A DNA stretch of 64,000 nucleotides, taken from positions 7,457,122-7,521,121 of the forward strand of contig NC_087377.1 of NCBI RefSeq assembly GCF_963675165.1, read 5' to 3'. This stretch comes from Halichondria panicea. Its lineage: Eukaryota; Porifera; Demospongiae; Suberitida; Halichondriidae. Below the pieces are notes generated by a model that had not been told where the DNA came from, did no database searches, and saw only the letters and a list, made by a program, of their open reading frames with translations. Position numbers and translations under genes: made by a program. This document shows, piece after piece, positions 12,550-25,009 of the stretch. Numbering within the stretch: the first letter of the stretch is position 1; each line of letters starts with the position of its first letter.

Positions 12550-13560
12550 TACGTACCTCACCAGAATACAACTGAAACACACACACAATTTACACATTAA
12601 TAATAGAGGAGTACCGCTATCAAAGGCATACCCCTCCGGTAGTGATGTCAATAAAACTGTGTACTAGACCTATTACACAGTTCGAAGAGGCTGCAAGACA
12701 GACTTTCATCATACATATCATGTTACATGTACTACACTGCGTTTACGCAACCACACTCCAGCACTTCACTATTTTAGTGCATTTGCATGACTGCATGTGA
12801 ATAATGTGTTACTTTACTGAGTGATACCTTAAAAACATTGTTAGGGAGGTTGGAAGTGTCCATTCTATAATGTACTCAAATGGGAATGACTGATGCACTT
12901 TGTTGACACAAGAGTGAGTATTAAAAGCTAACATTCTTGGTTAATGACAGTATGTTTTGTTTCCATGTCAGCACAATGCACAATGCAATGCAATTGCGAT
13001 ACAGGAATGACCTCATACAAAACGTTGTGAACGATTGATTTGATGCTCTAGTTACATACCCTTAGACTGCGCATCGAATAGTGTGTAGGAGTTAATGCTT
13101 ATAATTATAGTTATGACCACATAAATCGACTGTTTGTTTTTGCCATTAGCCACTTTTAAAATCAATTTCTTTTATAGTCAAGGTTTAATAAAGCTGTTGT
13201 GATGTTTTTAGTTTGACTATTTATAGTTGTCCAAACTGAACATGAATGTTTATATAATGCGTGCACTTTTTCTATGTAATTATATAGTTGTGGTTGGGGT
13301 TGTCATGGTAGCGTTCCAGTAAACTTGTCGGCATTCTTGTATTCATGTACAAATCTAGATACAGGATTGGTAAAGATCACACTATGAATAGGACAGTTTC
13401 AGTATTAATGTCATGGTTTTAACCATTTCTATGTGTCAGTAAATAGGTGAGTATGTATGAAAGAGATTGTACATTGAATTTGTGTTGTAGCTCTATACTA
13501 CATAGATATGCATGGCTAAATCTTTTTCCACACAGCTTAGTACTTGTAGATCTACACTCA
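12550..13560 (+). repeat. Duplicated flank of copy 3 (matches about 19280-20640)
   Basis: Strings such as gtactagacctattacacag, agctaacattcttggttaatg, gttgtgaacgattgatttga and gtcagtaaataggtgagtat recur at 19.28-20.64 kb before copy 4. The two blocks flank equivalent signal exons, which supports tandem duplication. No other gene is visible. Confidence 0.7.
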
Positions 13561-13567
13561 TGACCTG

Positions 13568-16500
13568 ATGGACAAGAGCTTGACATCATTCACTTTCTTT
13601 TGTATGGTAGGTTCATTCATCATAGCTGTAAAAGGTAAGTTAATTTGGCAGTATAACTTATCAATATTTGGCCGTCTCTAAAAATCAGACGCTCACAAAA
13701 CAACCTGCTGCAACTCCAGACTTTTCAACTTTTGTGCATGTGAAGGCCTGCACCCGTCCTACATTCAAAAGACCCAGCTGCAGCAGATATAGCTACTAAA
13801 ATAGTCTAAAGTGTCGGCCGTTTACCTCATTGTCGGACGCAGTCATTTTTTGCTTACAGAGCGATATATACTGGCGTCTGTATAGCACCTACACATAGAG
13901 CCTAGCCTTTCTAATATAGTTTTTTTACAAAGTGATGTTGAACACATGGTAGTCAAGTTCTCAATATTGGGCGCCATTTGTGAAAAAACTACGAAGAGAT
14001 TCAATACGTACCCGCCTTGCCTCTTACGATGCTCAGAAGTGTATAAAACAAAGGAAAAAGGCTACGGCAAAATAGACTCAGGCTGAGTTAGCGTGATTAG
14101 ATTGCATCAGGTTTTTGTATCATAATGTAACAAATCATGCTAACTCAGCAGTTTAGCTTATTTTGCATGCTTTTGCCTTCGTTTTATACACTTCTGAGCA
14201 TCATATAATAGAATGAGGCATGGCTGGTACCCCATACGTCTCTAGCAAAGCTTATAGAAACTTTCACAGCTGTATAGTCGGCAATAGGGCAATAGGTTGA
14301 AAACATTGATTTGTTGAGTATTCAAACCACCGACTTAGCTACTGCTGTGCACGAGTAAAGCGACCGGATTACTACTTCTAATTGTGGTGGCACACTACCT
14401 GATCATTGTCTATTTTTGCATACAATGATACTATTAACTTTTTGTTCCTATCATAGGTAGTGATGTGCATATTCAATTGGCCTTCCCGTCTTCCTAGTAC
14501 TATACATTTATTGTGCATGTACACATTGGATTGACTGTGAGGCGTGGCTAACACCCACTTTAATAAATGATATTCATCGCTATTGGCTAGCACCCACATA
14601 GAATGAAAGATTTCATGATACTATTGCGTAACAGGCCAGAACAAAACTGTGGATAGGCTTGATTCCCGACCTCCTTCAAGGAGGGCGGCGGCGGCGCTCG
14701 ACTACATAGATACATGTACTATACAGTGGAACCTCCATAAAACCATGATAAACGAACACCATTGGGGAACAGCCTTTTGGCCATTATAGAGAGGTGGTCT
14801 TTAATGTTGAGAGGTTTCGATTGCCAACCACATGTATGCTCTGAGTCAATTCCTACTGCAGATGAATCTTGGAGTTTTGCTAACGCTCTTTAGCTCATAC
14901 ACGCTTTAAAAAGGCTGTAGGGACAAGCTACAGCTCGATGGTGTAAAATAATTCCATCTCAGCAATAATATTCTGCTAATTCTGGGTGTGGTTGCCCATT
15001 TTGGGAGATTTATTTTCTATATCTAAAAGCGGATTGGGGACTATAGAAAGCTGCTCGTTATACGGAGTAGAAAGGTGGCCACTTCACAGGCTCTCCTTTT
15101 TCTGTTGTTTACCACAATCGTTCAATAAGTGTATTATATAATCGTTCAATATAAAATACGGTATTAATTGGAGAAATAATTATATAGAGGTAGAGTTAGA
15201 AAAAAGGAGAGCCTGTATCAGGAAGTCACGTATAGAAGGGTGAAAATGAGCGTGGGCATGCAGTGCTAGAGATGTTGGACTGCCTACGTAGAGATCTATA
15301 TATGACTAATAAAACTGTGTCTGCAGCAAGCTAGGCTGGACATGGACTTGGATGGAAGTTTGCAAGCTGTTTATACCGCAAGCTAGCTAGCTATACCCAG
15401 TAGTCTAGATCGTGTGTACGTGTTTATAGATTCATTGTCTTGTGTCTTTGTAATAGCTTAGTCATCATTATCATGTAGCAGGTAGCTACTGTCACGTATA
15501 CCAACGCTGGTTCCCTGACTAGACTCAAAAAATATTTGGTCCCCTGAAATATTCAGTCCCCCCGGACCAAATATTTCATGAAAGCATTTGGTCCGGGGGG
15601 ACCGAATATTTCAGCTATCGCCTGTAATTATTTGGTCCCCCCAGTCCATTGACAGATAGCTATTGCAGTGGTCTGTTCAAAGTTATTATGGACATCTTCA
15701 TGCAGATTAAGCCTATATCTGCATGTCAAGGTAAAATCCCAAAATAAATAGCCTAGCTCAGTATTAACTTGTTGAAACAATTGCATGTTTTGCTGTAAAT
15801 AACAGCACGATATTGACTGAAATAATTTGTCCGGGGGGACGAAATATTTGGTCCCCCTGGACAAAATTCGGGTGGACCAAATCTTTTGTGACAGTACCTT
15901 GGCAGTGTCTCAGTACAGTCTTATTAATTAATTAACTCTGAATGCGTGGGAGAATCTTTCACGATTGTGGTGGGCTACATATCGCCCACGTTCATAAAAA
16001 TCCTTGTGGATCACGTGATTTCCCAAACCAGGCCTTACTTTTTCTTAACTGTACGCCCATTTCTTTCTTCGCTGCCTCATTTTGTCGATTCTTTTTTGCT
16101 ACTTTCTATTTATGGATGAACAATGACAACAGCAAGGCCTGGGAACGAGGCTAGCCGCTCCTGGGAGGTTGCTTTACATTGAAATCATTGTAGTTTCAAT
16201 TCGAACCTGAGCTCTTGGCCATTATATAATAGCGTGTGGTGGAACATTTCTTTTTATTTAGTGCTGGTGTTTAGCACACGAAAATTAAAACTACAAAGTT
16301 ATTCTACTGCACGTCACTATCCTGAGGTGTACGAATATTTAAGCAGTTCATACAAAAATGTGCACCAACGAAAATTACCTGCTATGCAGTACCTATTAAA
16401 ATTATTGATTTATGTGTACACAGCCCAGCAGTTTACAATTGAGCCCGAGTCAGTGGTACAAGCCGAGAGATTGTTGGCAGAGTTTGAGTGTTTGTCTCCT

Positions 16501-18998
16501 GGAGCACTCGCTCACCCTTGGTTTGTGAATGGCATAGCATCTACAAGCCTTACGTCTGAAATCATAGTGGTTGAAGGAAGTGAAGGTCGTCCCTCAGTGC
16601 TGATCATTCCAGCTAGCTCACAGTTCAACAACAGTGTCGTTCAGTGTCTTGCATCCTCAGTGAGTGGTGTAGTCTTCTCAAGAAATGCAACGTTGAAAGT
16701 TGGTGAGTGGTATAATTATTTGTAGAGAGCACACCTTAACACAGTTGCTTTCAATGAGGCCTTTTTTCTCAGAGCGTGTATCTATTGAAGTGCTGAATAG
16801 TGAAACCCACATTACCATCTCTGTGACCAATAACTTCACACTGGATATCCCTACCTACCATGCGGACATCTCTCTCACTACTCTGGGCACTAATGAGATG
16901 GTTGAACTTCCTCCTCTAAATGGGATTCAAAATCAAGTGCAGTTTAATTATCAACAACTTAAGAACCACACTGTCTGTGATATATTCTCCTTCACTGTAA
17001 CTCCAATTACTTGTGAGTTAGGAATGGAAGGAAGATCCAGTGAACCAGTCACTGGATTCTTTACAACAGTAACAGGTCTGTGAATGTTTTATTAAACGTG
17101 TTTTATGCTTAACAACTACCCCAGATAATAACAATGTCGCTCCCCTCATCAGTCAGGGAGGAAATGTGTCGAGGAAAATAGTACATCTTGGTGGCATGGT
17201 AAGAGACGTATTGACTGCATGTAGGACACACTTATTCAACTCACCTCTCAGGTACCCAACTGTACCAACTTCACCTCCTACCAAGTGATCTCTGACATAT
17301 CAGCACCCATTAACAAGACCATCAAAGACCCCCAAATGATAAATTTCTCTCTTCCCACTGACCAGATAATCAACATCTCTGTGATACTTAAATCAATCAC
17401 AGGTGTACGTCTCACATTCAAGGACACGCTAATCAGTAAGTTGTGTTATTCAGTATAATAGTTACAAAACTGATTTTATTTTCCACAGGAACAACTGATG
17501 TTCAAAATTTGATTGTGGACGTTTGCCCTAAAGAAAACTGTGCAAGTATTGAGTATGTTGAAGGTACCCTCTCTCCCGGAGCTCTTGTGTGTGTGATACG
17601 TATCACTGATGGAGAGTTGGATTTTCAAAACACAAGACTAGTGCCAATTCGACGGAATATGAGTGACAATTTTACCATCCCGGTGGCTGTTAGTGGAAAT
17701 TACACCGTGATTGCATTTGACCTTGAGAACAACAATATGAGTGTACCAAGAATGCCCATTTCTATAGTGGCCGACAATGAAACTATGTTTTTGAGCAATG
17801 GTGAGTAGTCGACAAGTGTTAGTCTATAGTCGCCGACGATCAATTTGAGCAATAGTAAGTCGACAATATTTAGTGTCAGTGTTGTATACGTGCATGATAC
17901 CCTAGTGGTTTATTTTCGCTGATTGACTTTGAACCTAGAATAATTGCTTAATTCCGGTATTGTAAGGGGTGTGGTCATTTAAACTTCTATCCTCAAATTA
18001 AAAACTGTAAAATGAAAAATTGAGCGCTATACCGACCGTATTATAGTATAATTATGAGCTTAAATCTAATTATTGTTGTTGGGTTCCCATTTCCTCAGAA
18101 TCTTCCACTGAACCAAATTCTCCACCTAATTCTGAGGACATCACTGTCACTAAACTATCAAATGGAAGTACTGAAGTGACCTGCACTACCACTGGTCAGA
18201 GTTGTCTAGCGTTGTTTCAATCTAAAACCTCTTCAACCTCTCTTGATCCGATGGTGGTTGGTTTTATTGAACCACCTAATGACAGAACCACTGTCACTCT
18301 TAGTACCACTTCCGATGTTTATGTGGTAGTCTACACTTGGAACAGTGATTCTGGTGGGACCATCTTTGATGGGAAGGTATCCTTCATTAGTCAATTGGAG
18401 CTACCAACTAGTAAGCCAGAGTTAGTTTCAGTTTCAGAATTGTGTGCACTCTAGCTGTTGCAGCTCCTCCTCCTACACAATCACCTCCTGATACTACTGG
18501 AACTCCAGTTCCATCGCCCATGATAGTACTAATAGCAGGTGAATGGTGGCAATTTATGGCTGGCTGCATGTGTACATTGTATTTTGTCTGTTATAAAGGT
18601 ATCATAACCGTGGTCGTGGTACTGCTTCTCCTGATAGTCACCGTAGCTATTGTTGTAGTCGTGGTTATTGTGAAGAGAAAACAAAGAGGTGATATCAATT
18701 AGTTTAAAAAAATTTTATGTCACTTCTCAACACAGTTGAGGTTCCAGAGTCAGATGGAATAGTGGATTGGTCATCAACATTTGCAGGAATTGAGCAGCCC
18801 AACGAAGCTTATGCTCCAGTACTGACGAGGAACATTGCTTATGAGCAGACAAAGAAACCACGGGGACAAGGGATCGATGACTCACAAGCCCCGGCAGCAA
18901 CAGAGGGACAGTATGAAAGCATTGAGCCAGTTCATGAATACGAGGATGTGTTGCCTCAGGGAAAAGCAAGTCGTGCAAATTATGTTAACGTTAACTGA
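13568..18998 (+). CDS. Receptor copy 3: type 2 Ig/FN3 transmembrane receptor with tyrosine-motif tail
   Basis: Ten exons give an open frame of 655 aa: 13568-13634, 16424-16702, 16773-17075, 17125-17198, 17252-17435, 17489-17800, 18099-18410, 18455-18538, 18599-18688, 18736-18998. The signal peptide (MDKSLTSFTFFCMVG) is of the type 1 kind although the ectodomain is type 2. The Ig-like domain (about 24-115) has Cys in FECLSP, Trp in HPWFVNG and Cys in VVQCLA. An FN3-like domain without the usual Trp follows (about 117-216), then modules coded by exons 4+5, 6 and 7. The stalk is Pro/Thr-rich (APPPTQSPPDTTG). The helix is about 541-562 (VVVVLLLLIVTVAIVVVVVI), then KRKQR. Tail tyrosines are Y594, Y604, Y628, Y637 and Y651, with the same motifs as copy 2. 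The exon 3 donor is a weak GTCTGT. Intron 1 is 2.8 kb and repeat-filled, so the link of signal exon to Ig exon is inferred from phase and family plan. Confidence 0.8.
14640..15235. repeat. Transposon debris in intron 1 of copy 3
   Basis: Contains acagtggaacctccataaaa near 14723 and the inverted pair aggctctcctttttctgttg (near 15090) / aaaaaaggagagcctgtatc (near 15200). No coding potential is recognised. Confidence 0.45.
15523..15885. mobile_element. Palindromic ATTTGGTCCCC repeat element
   Basis: Motifs atttggtccccc and its complement ggggggacc occur about seven times in both orientations, for example 15540, 15588, 15632, 15832 and 15852. The outer parts form an inverted repeat around a unique core of about 190 bp. 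It is MITE-like and has no protein coding. Confidence 0.6.
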
Positions 18999-19034
18999 CA
19001 GATTTCCACATTTATTTTTATCTCACACATTAAT

Positions 19035-19200
19035 TTGTATACCGTATAGCGGGAAATTTTCGCCGGTGCACATTTTCACAATTTGCATGGCTACAGAGCC
19101 CTCAGCAGAAAGTTTTATGGGTTTAACTTTTAGTATTCACGTTTCAATGCCAGGAAACTAGACCCACCAATAGCTTTCCATGTGAAATACCATTAATTGT
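19035..19200. mobile_element. GTATAGCGGGAAATTTT-family MITE, one end
   Basis: Begins ataccgtatagcgggaaatt, about 40 bp after the stop of copy 3, and carries the family interior (tcaatgccaggaaacta, acccaccaatagctttc). The closing inverted end is not clear, so it is probably truncated. Confidence 0.6.
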
Positions 19201-20026
19201 TAGTGGCCCTGGTATTAGAAGTAACTGTAACTGTATATGATCAAATGTGTATGGTTTAATCTACATGTATTGTGCATTGTACGTACTTCACCAGAATGGA
19301 CAACTGAAACACACACACAATAATATTTAATGATAAAGGAATACTATTTTTGCTATCAAAGGTATATACCCCACCGGTAGTGATGTCAATAAAAATGTGT
19401 ACTAGACCTATTATACAGTTCGAAGAGGCTACAAGACAGACTTTCATCATGCATATACATGTACTATACACTACGTTCACGCAACCTCACTCCAGCACTT
19501 CACTACTTTAGTGCATTTGCATAATCGTGAATAAGTATGTTACTTTACTGGGTGCTGCCTTAAAACATTTTAGGGAGGTTGTCCTTTTAAGAGGTGTCCA
19601 TGCTTATATTCTCATATAAAAATGATACGTATATACTCAAATGGGAATGCATATGCTCTTTGTTGACACAAGGATATGAGTACTAAAAAGCTAACATTCT
19701 TGGTTAATGGACTGCATGTTTTGTTTCCACGTCAGCACAATGCACAATGCAATGCAAGTGCAGTACAGGAATGACTTCATACAAAAGGTTGTGAACGATT
19801 GATTTGAGGCTCTAGTTACATACCCTTCAACTGCATCGAATAGTGTGTAGGAGTTAATGCAATGCATATACATGTATGACCACATGAATGTATGTTTTCC
19901 CATTTAGCCACTTTCAATCTTAAAATCTGTCATCTATTCTTTTTTTAGTCACGGTTTAATAAAGCTGTTGTGATGTTTTTAGTTTGACTATTCTATAGTT
20001 GTCCAAGCTGAACATGAATGTTTATT

Positions 20027-20353
20027 GGGGCGAGCGTAGCGAGCTTTAACTTAGTGACGACGGTAGGAAATTTCTCTGTATGTATGTAATGGTACGTTCG
20101 TACGGCCTGATAGCTGGTTTTTACACACGCGGTCCTTGCCAATTTCGTGTAGAAAAAGTTGCATAAAATGAATCCTGACAACAAACGCAAACAAGAAAGA
20201 CTTCGAATAAGGAGGGATCGAGAGAGACAAGCAAGAGCCCAAGAAACAGCTGAAGAGAAAGAAGTCAGGCTAAGTTCAAACAGGGTCTAACAACATGCAT
20301 CAAAACACCTGTACTGCTAACACGCTCGCCCCATGACACCTTGTGTCACCCTA
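20027..20353. mobile_element. Inserted element with basic Arg-rich ORF (20168-20290)
   Basis: Relative to the duplicate block at 13.2 kb, this segment is an insertion after tgaatgtttat. Its edges read ggggcgagcgtagcgagc and acacgctcgcccc, a short inverted pair. A 40-codon ORF from 20168 encodes a charged Arg/Glu-rich peptide (RLRIRRDRERQARAQETAEE). In my recollection similar peptides precede helicase-type ORFs of eukaryotic mobile elements, but this is only a fragment. No transposase is visible. Confidence 0.45.
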
Positions 20354-20642
20354 GTATAATTATAATGAGTGCACTTTGGGGTTGTCATGGTAGCGTTCCA
20401 GTAAACTTGTCGGCTTAAAATGCATTCTCATGTACAGATCTAGATACAGGATTGGTAAAGATTAATGTCAGTATTAAACCATTTATGTATGTGTCAGTAA
20501 ATAGGTGAGTATATAAATAGATCTACATATGGAAGAGATTGTACATGAATTTGTGTTGTAGCTGTACATAGATATGCATGGCTATATAAACTAAATCTTC
20601 TTCCACACAGCTTAGTACATGTAGATCTACACTCATGATCTG

Positions 20643-22316
20643 ATGGACAAGAGTTTGGTTCTTTATGTTACGAGGGCAGAAGGTGTGTACATGTAGATGT
20701 TGCAATCTGAGTACATTCACTATTGTTATTACAATTCTACAGCAGGTAGTGGAGAACAACATTGTATTCGTGACAATGGGGAGAAAAAATCAGTTGAATT
20801 TGAGGCCACCGTGAGTTCTTTTAACCTTTATAGTGCGAGTTACACATACATTAACCTTTTTTAGATTCCAAATTGTACAAGGTTCACTCGGTATCGTGTG
20901 GACTCTGACCTATTGACTCCCTCCATCAGCCGTTCAATCACGGACCCTCTTCTGTTTGATGGCTCACTCAGTTTCTCCCTCCTCACTGACAAGATTATAC
21001 AGAATACAGTGTCACACTGACTGATGAGAATGGACGTGTTTGAGAACATTAAAATCAGTGAGCGGCTCAACCTATCACGTGTATTTTGATGATAGAAGTA
21101 TTTTAATTATCTATCAGGTACATTTGACATTCAAGAAATCCTAGTGTCCTGGTGGTGTTTGTGTGAGCATTGAGCATGTTTAAGGTACTGTCTCTCCCGG
21201 AGCTCTTGTTTGTGTGATACATAATATCATTGATGGAGTGTTAGATTACTAACATAAAAGTACTAGAGTGACCATACCTCATAGCAGGAGTGACAATTTC
21301 ACAATATTAGCTATTCCCAGTGGAAACTACAGAGTGCATGATGACGTTTGATCTTGAATGCAATTCTCTGCCGAGAATGCCCATCTCAATTGCAGCTGAC
21401 AACGGGAATATATCTGTTACAGTGTCCTCGGGAGATGAGGGTATATTTTCTGTACATGCATGCATATAGTGTCACTTGTCTATTATTTAGTAGGACAATC
21501 TCCCAGTAGTGAGGGAATTTTTGCCACAAAGCTGCCAAACGGAGATGCACAAGTGACTTGTGCTGACTCTGATGTCGTTTGTCTTGTTTTGTTTCAGTCT
21601 ACCATCAATCTCGACAGAATTCTAGTTGCTCTCATTGACTCATTTGCAAGTTCAATGGCCTTCTCTGTCAGCGACACCTTTGCTAATGGCCATGTTATAG
21701 TCTACTCTTGGAATAGCTCAGTCCATTTTCGACGGGAAGGTATCACTCGATCATTAGGCAACTCAATCCACCAACAAGTGAGTGCATGTATTTGGTATCT
21801 TAAATGTTTATACAGTTTACTGTGTTGTGTACATGCAGGTGCACCTTCTACCTTGTCTCCTACCGACCCCCCACCTGTTTCTGGGTCCCAGTTTCCATTG
21901 GCCACACGAGTAATAGCCGGTAAAGCAAATAGTATTAAATGTTTAGCTAAAGTTACACATAATTATTATATTATAATAGGGATGGGATAACTGTGGTGGT
22001 GATTCTGCTATTGCTTGTAGTCATTGTTGTTGGAGCAGGCATTGCTGTTAGTCTAAAAAAAAAGTCAGAAGATGCAAAATGAAGTTAAATAATGAACCTT
22101 GTCATGTTCGCATCTATGTTACTTCGATATGCAGTAACTGAAGTTTCGAAGTCAGATGGAAGAATTGATTGGTGCTCAATGTTTCCAGGAATTGAGCAGC
22201 TCCAGTGCTCAAGATCAAGGGGAATATTATTTCCTTTGAGCAAACAAAGAAACCACAGATCGATGAAACACAAGCTCCAGCAACAACAGGGGAGAGTGTA
22301 CGAGAGCATTGACTAA
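20643..22316 (+). pseudogene. Receptor copy 4, chimeric and broken
   Basis: The signal exon start (ATG GAC AAG AGT TTG) is fused directly to the last codons of the type 1 FN3 exon (TRAEG, donor near 20680), so the Ig exon and most of FN3 are deleted. Exon 4 (from about 20744) and exon 5 (from about 20865) are type 1, but exon 5 is frameshifted near 20993 and again near 21034. Exon 6 has frameshifts and stops near 21170-21182. From about 21260 onward the sequence follows copy 1 instead, through exon 7 (from about 21494), the stalk (21839-21920), a frame-damaged membrane exon (about 21980-22080) and a degenerate tail exon (from about 22137) missing its central tyrosine motifs. This is a mosaic relic of a type 1 N-terminal half and a copy-1-like C-terminal half. 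Confidence 0.8.
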
Positions 22317-23253
22317 ACTATTTCTGGACAAATTGTTCATATCAAAAGTTAGACAATTAATTTTATTCAAGCTTACTCTGTGTAATTTTTGGACCTTAGC
22401 CGTAATCTTCTTCAAATCTCTCCCTAACCGTAACGGTACTAAAAACTATGAGTTTTGAGCACTGCGGAGGATGTGTAGATATTAATTTTAAGCAACATCG
22501 AACCATTCATTAGATGTTGTGGAAAGTCCCACACCTTAGCCGGAAACTGCTGGCCTTTTCTCTCCCTAACCGATTACCCACTATAACAATTGTTTACTGT
22601 TTTATTAATCACCACAAACCCTACCACCTTATGTTGTCATGGAAACACTTTTGGATATAATAATTCGATCTAGACAATGCATTTATGGTATCAGCAGATT
22701 TTCTTAGCTATCATAACATAATACTTACATTTAAGTACAACTACTCACACATTTTTGGTATTCTACTCTCTATAGACTGGATCGATGCACTGTAACTGCC
22801 ACATGCACTTAATTTGAACATAGATAAGGAATTAGAGAGGGATTGGAAATGGAAGCGTTCAATCTACGTGAATGCAGTCTACCCTCAATAAACATCCGCG
22901 CCTCGCCTAAATTGTGTCCGCAAAATGCCGGGAAAATACCTCCCTCTTATGTTTTTGAGTTTCCTCAGTATACTATGCATCTCCCTGAGTTTCTACGAAG
23001 CTTTCTTAGTATACTGAAGTGGTGTGTATCAAGTACAAAAAAAACAACAGTAAATTAAGGCTTCCAGCCTAGCTACATTGAATTTTAACGGGAACTACCT
23101 CTTAATGTACTCCCGACAATAATTATTATCATGCTACTTGTTATAATTATCTCCACACTGCGCCCTCGGGGAATACATAGAACTGCCCTTGGTAGTACAA
23201 ATCCAATACACACATATCCATGGTACAACTAGATTACTATTATAAGGAGTCTG
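22317..23253. other. Intergenic, no gene seen
   Basis: No exon with family similarity is found. A short open stretch at 22843-23058 on the plus strand has no recognisable features and no splice context, so it is not called. Confidence 0.4.
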
Positions 23254-25009
23254 ATGCTGATTTTGTCAATATTACTACTCAACAATGGTAAGTATTATTT
23301 TGTACAGTATAAGCAACAAGTAAAACAATTGCCTATAATAGACCAAGGCTATAGTGGTAATAATAATTATAGCTCTAATATACCTATTAGATATGCATGG
23401 ATCGATCCGTTTAGTCACTTTAATATAATACTCTGTTTTTCAGCAATTGCCCAAGGAGCTGCAAACAGCACAAACGTAACCACAGACTCAACTTCTGCAA
23501 TGAACTTGACAGTAACTACATCAAGTAAGTTCACACGATCACACACCACCTATAATTAGAGCATTACAAGTGCTAGACTAAGTATGAAGTGTACATAATT
23601 ATAATTATGGGGATTAGCAGCTATATAGTCTCTGAGGGCCGTTTGACATTTAAAATGAAAGTAGCAATACAGATCTTTATCACATAATTATAGTGATCTC
23701 ACATCCATTCAGCAGTGTGCTTTACTAAATTTTGATATTTTCACAGCTGACTTTCAAGTTGATGATGATGGCACCCATCCCACATACGTTTATGTTCTTA
23801 TAAGCTTTGGAGTGATAGCGCTACTTGTTCCCATAACTGTCCTAGTTGTTTTAACTCTCTACTGGGCAAAACGCTCAAGAAAAACTAAACGCTTACTCAA
23901 ATTGAAATTGAAAGTGCAGATATATCCCAGGACCACCTCGATGTATCATCTGGTTACGATGATATCCTCTCTGTTTCTGAAGTAATGAGAAAGAAATGTG
24001 TGAGTGACGAAGAAAGTAATAATGTCAAGTTGAATGAAGACATACCCACGAGTTGCAATGAGGCTTACGGTGTAGCGGGAGTGTCAGGGGCGGATCCAGG
24101 AAAAACAAAAGGGGGGGGCTAGACTAGCTAGAAAGGGGCGAAGCCCTGTACTGTACGAGGGCAGCCTCGCCGGAGGAGAATTTTTTTGCAAGATTTGACC
24201 TTTGAACTTTCATATTAATGAGTAGAATACGTTGACCTCTGCACTTACTTTTAATACTATGGTGATACTGTACTGATCAGATGTACGTACGTACGTACAG
24301 CTAGCTAGCTAGCTAGGTACGTCCAGCTAGCTACCCTAGATCCTTTATACTCCTAGTAGCTGTTGTCTAGCATCTCTCAAGTGATTTCAAGTGAGTCTAC
24401 AGATGCATAATTGGTGGCAAAATTGTTGTAGAGTCAGACTACAACATATGGTAGTTTTTTCAAAAGGGGGGGGCTTCAGCCCCTCAAAATCACCCCTGGA
24501 TCCGCCCCTGAGTGTGCAAAACACAAAATATTAATACTGTAGAGAACACAGAACAAAGCGAATGTGTCTATGCAATTATTGATAACAGTTCTCCACATGA
24601 GAGTAATAACACTCTCAATGGCTTTGGAAGCAGGCAGGAAGATAACAGAAGTCACGCAAACACGAAAGATAATACTCCTGATTATGAAAACATTGCACCT
24701 ATAAATGACCACAGTGCAGAAGGTGATGACGATGAGCCAGACTATGAGAATTTGGTGTCTCCAGATCATGTTTTTGGAGATTACGCAGTACCTGAGTTTG
24801 ATTTAACTTCAAGTTCAGCAAAAGTTCAGAACAGTTTCAATAATATTGAATACTCAAAGCTGAGAGGGTATCCAGAGTCTGGAAGCAGGATGAAGTCTTC
24901 GAGATCAATGCCACACAGTCTCGAAGAGGTGAAATCTGTACAGAACAAGCAAAACAAGGGTTGTAAAAAGTCACACAGTTTCAAAATCACTAACCCAATG
25001 CACAGTTGA
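23254..25009 (+). pseudogene. Transmembrane adaptor-like gene with multi-tyrosine tail, broken by frameshift and transposon
   Basis: Exon 1 (23254-23287) starts a hydrophobic leader (MLILSILLLNN). Exon 2 (23444-23524) is a short Ser/Thr/Asn-rich ectodomain. Exon 3 (from 23747) codes VDDDGTHPTY, a membrane helix (VYVLISFGVIALLVPITVLV) and a basic stop-transfer (KRSRKTKR). In the present frame a stop follows at 23983-23985, giving about 117 aa. A single-base shift near 23893-23900 opens a long acidic cytoplasmic frame that continues to 24084, is cut by a 426-bp DNA transposon, and resumes in the same frame at 24512-25009. That tail region contains YDDI, NEAYGV (like NEAYAPV of the receptors), YAII, YENI, YENL, YAVP and IEYSKL (a full ITIM consensus). 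The design, with almost no ectodomain and a long phosphotyrosine tail, resembles LAT/PAG-type adaptors or ITAM co-receptors. I recognise no specific ortholog. It could be intact in other alleles. Confidence 0.65.
24085..24510. mobile_element. Non-autonomous DNA transposon inserted in an exon
   Basis: It has perfect inverted ends caggggcggatccagg and cctggatccgcccctg. The direct repeat AGTGT flanks it (24080-24084 and 24511-24515). Inner edges carry aaaaggggggggct and its inverted relative near 24462-24475. The ends resemble hAT-type termini, but hAT elements make 8-bp duplications and only 5 bp match here, so the superfamily is left open. Removing the element and one repeat restores a continuous codon frame in the host exon. 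Confidence 0.8.

Noticed and set aside
16234-16423. In-frame extension of the copy 3 Ig exon upstream, as an alternative first exon
   Set aside because: It lacks a signal peptide at the right place, and the consensus acceptor at 16421-16423 matches all other copies.
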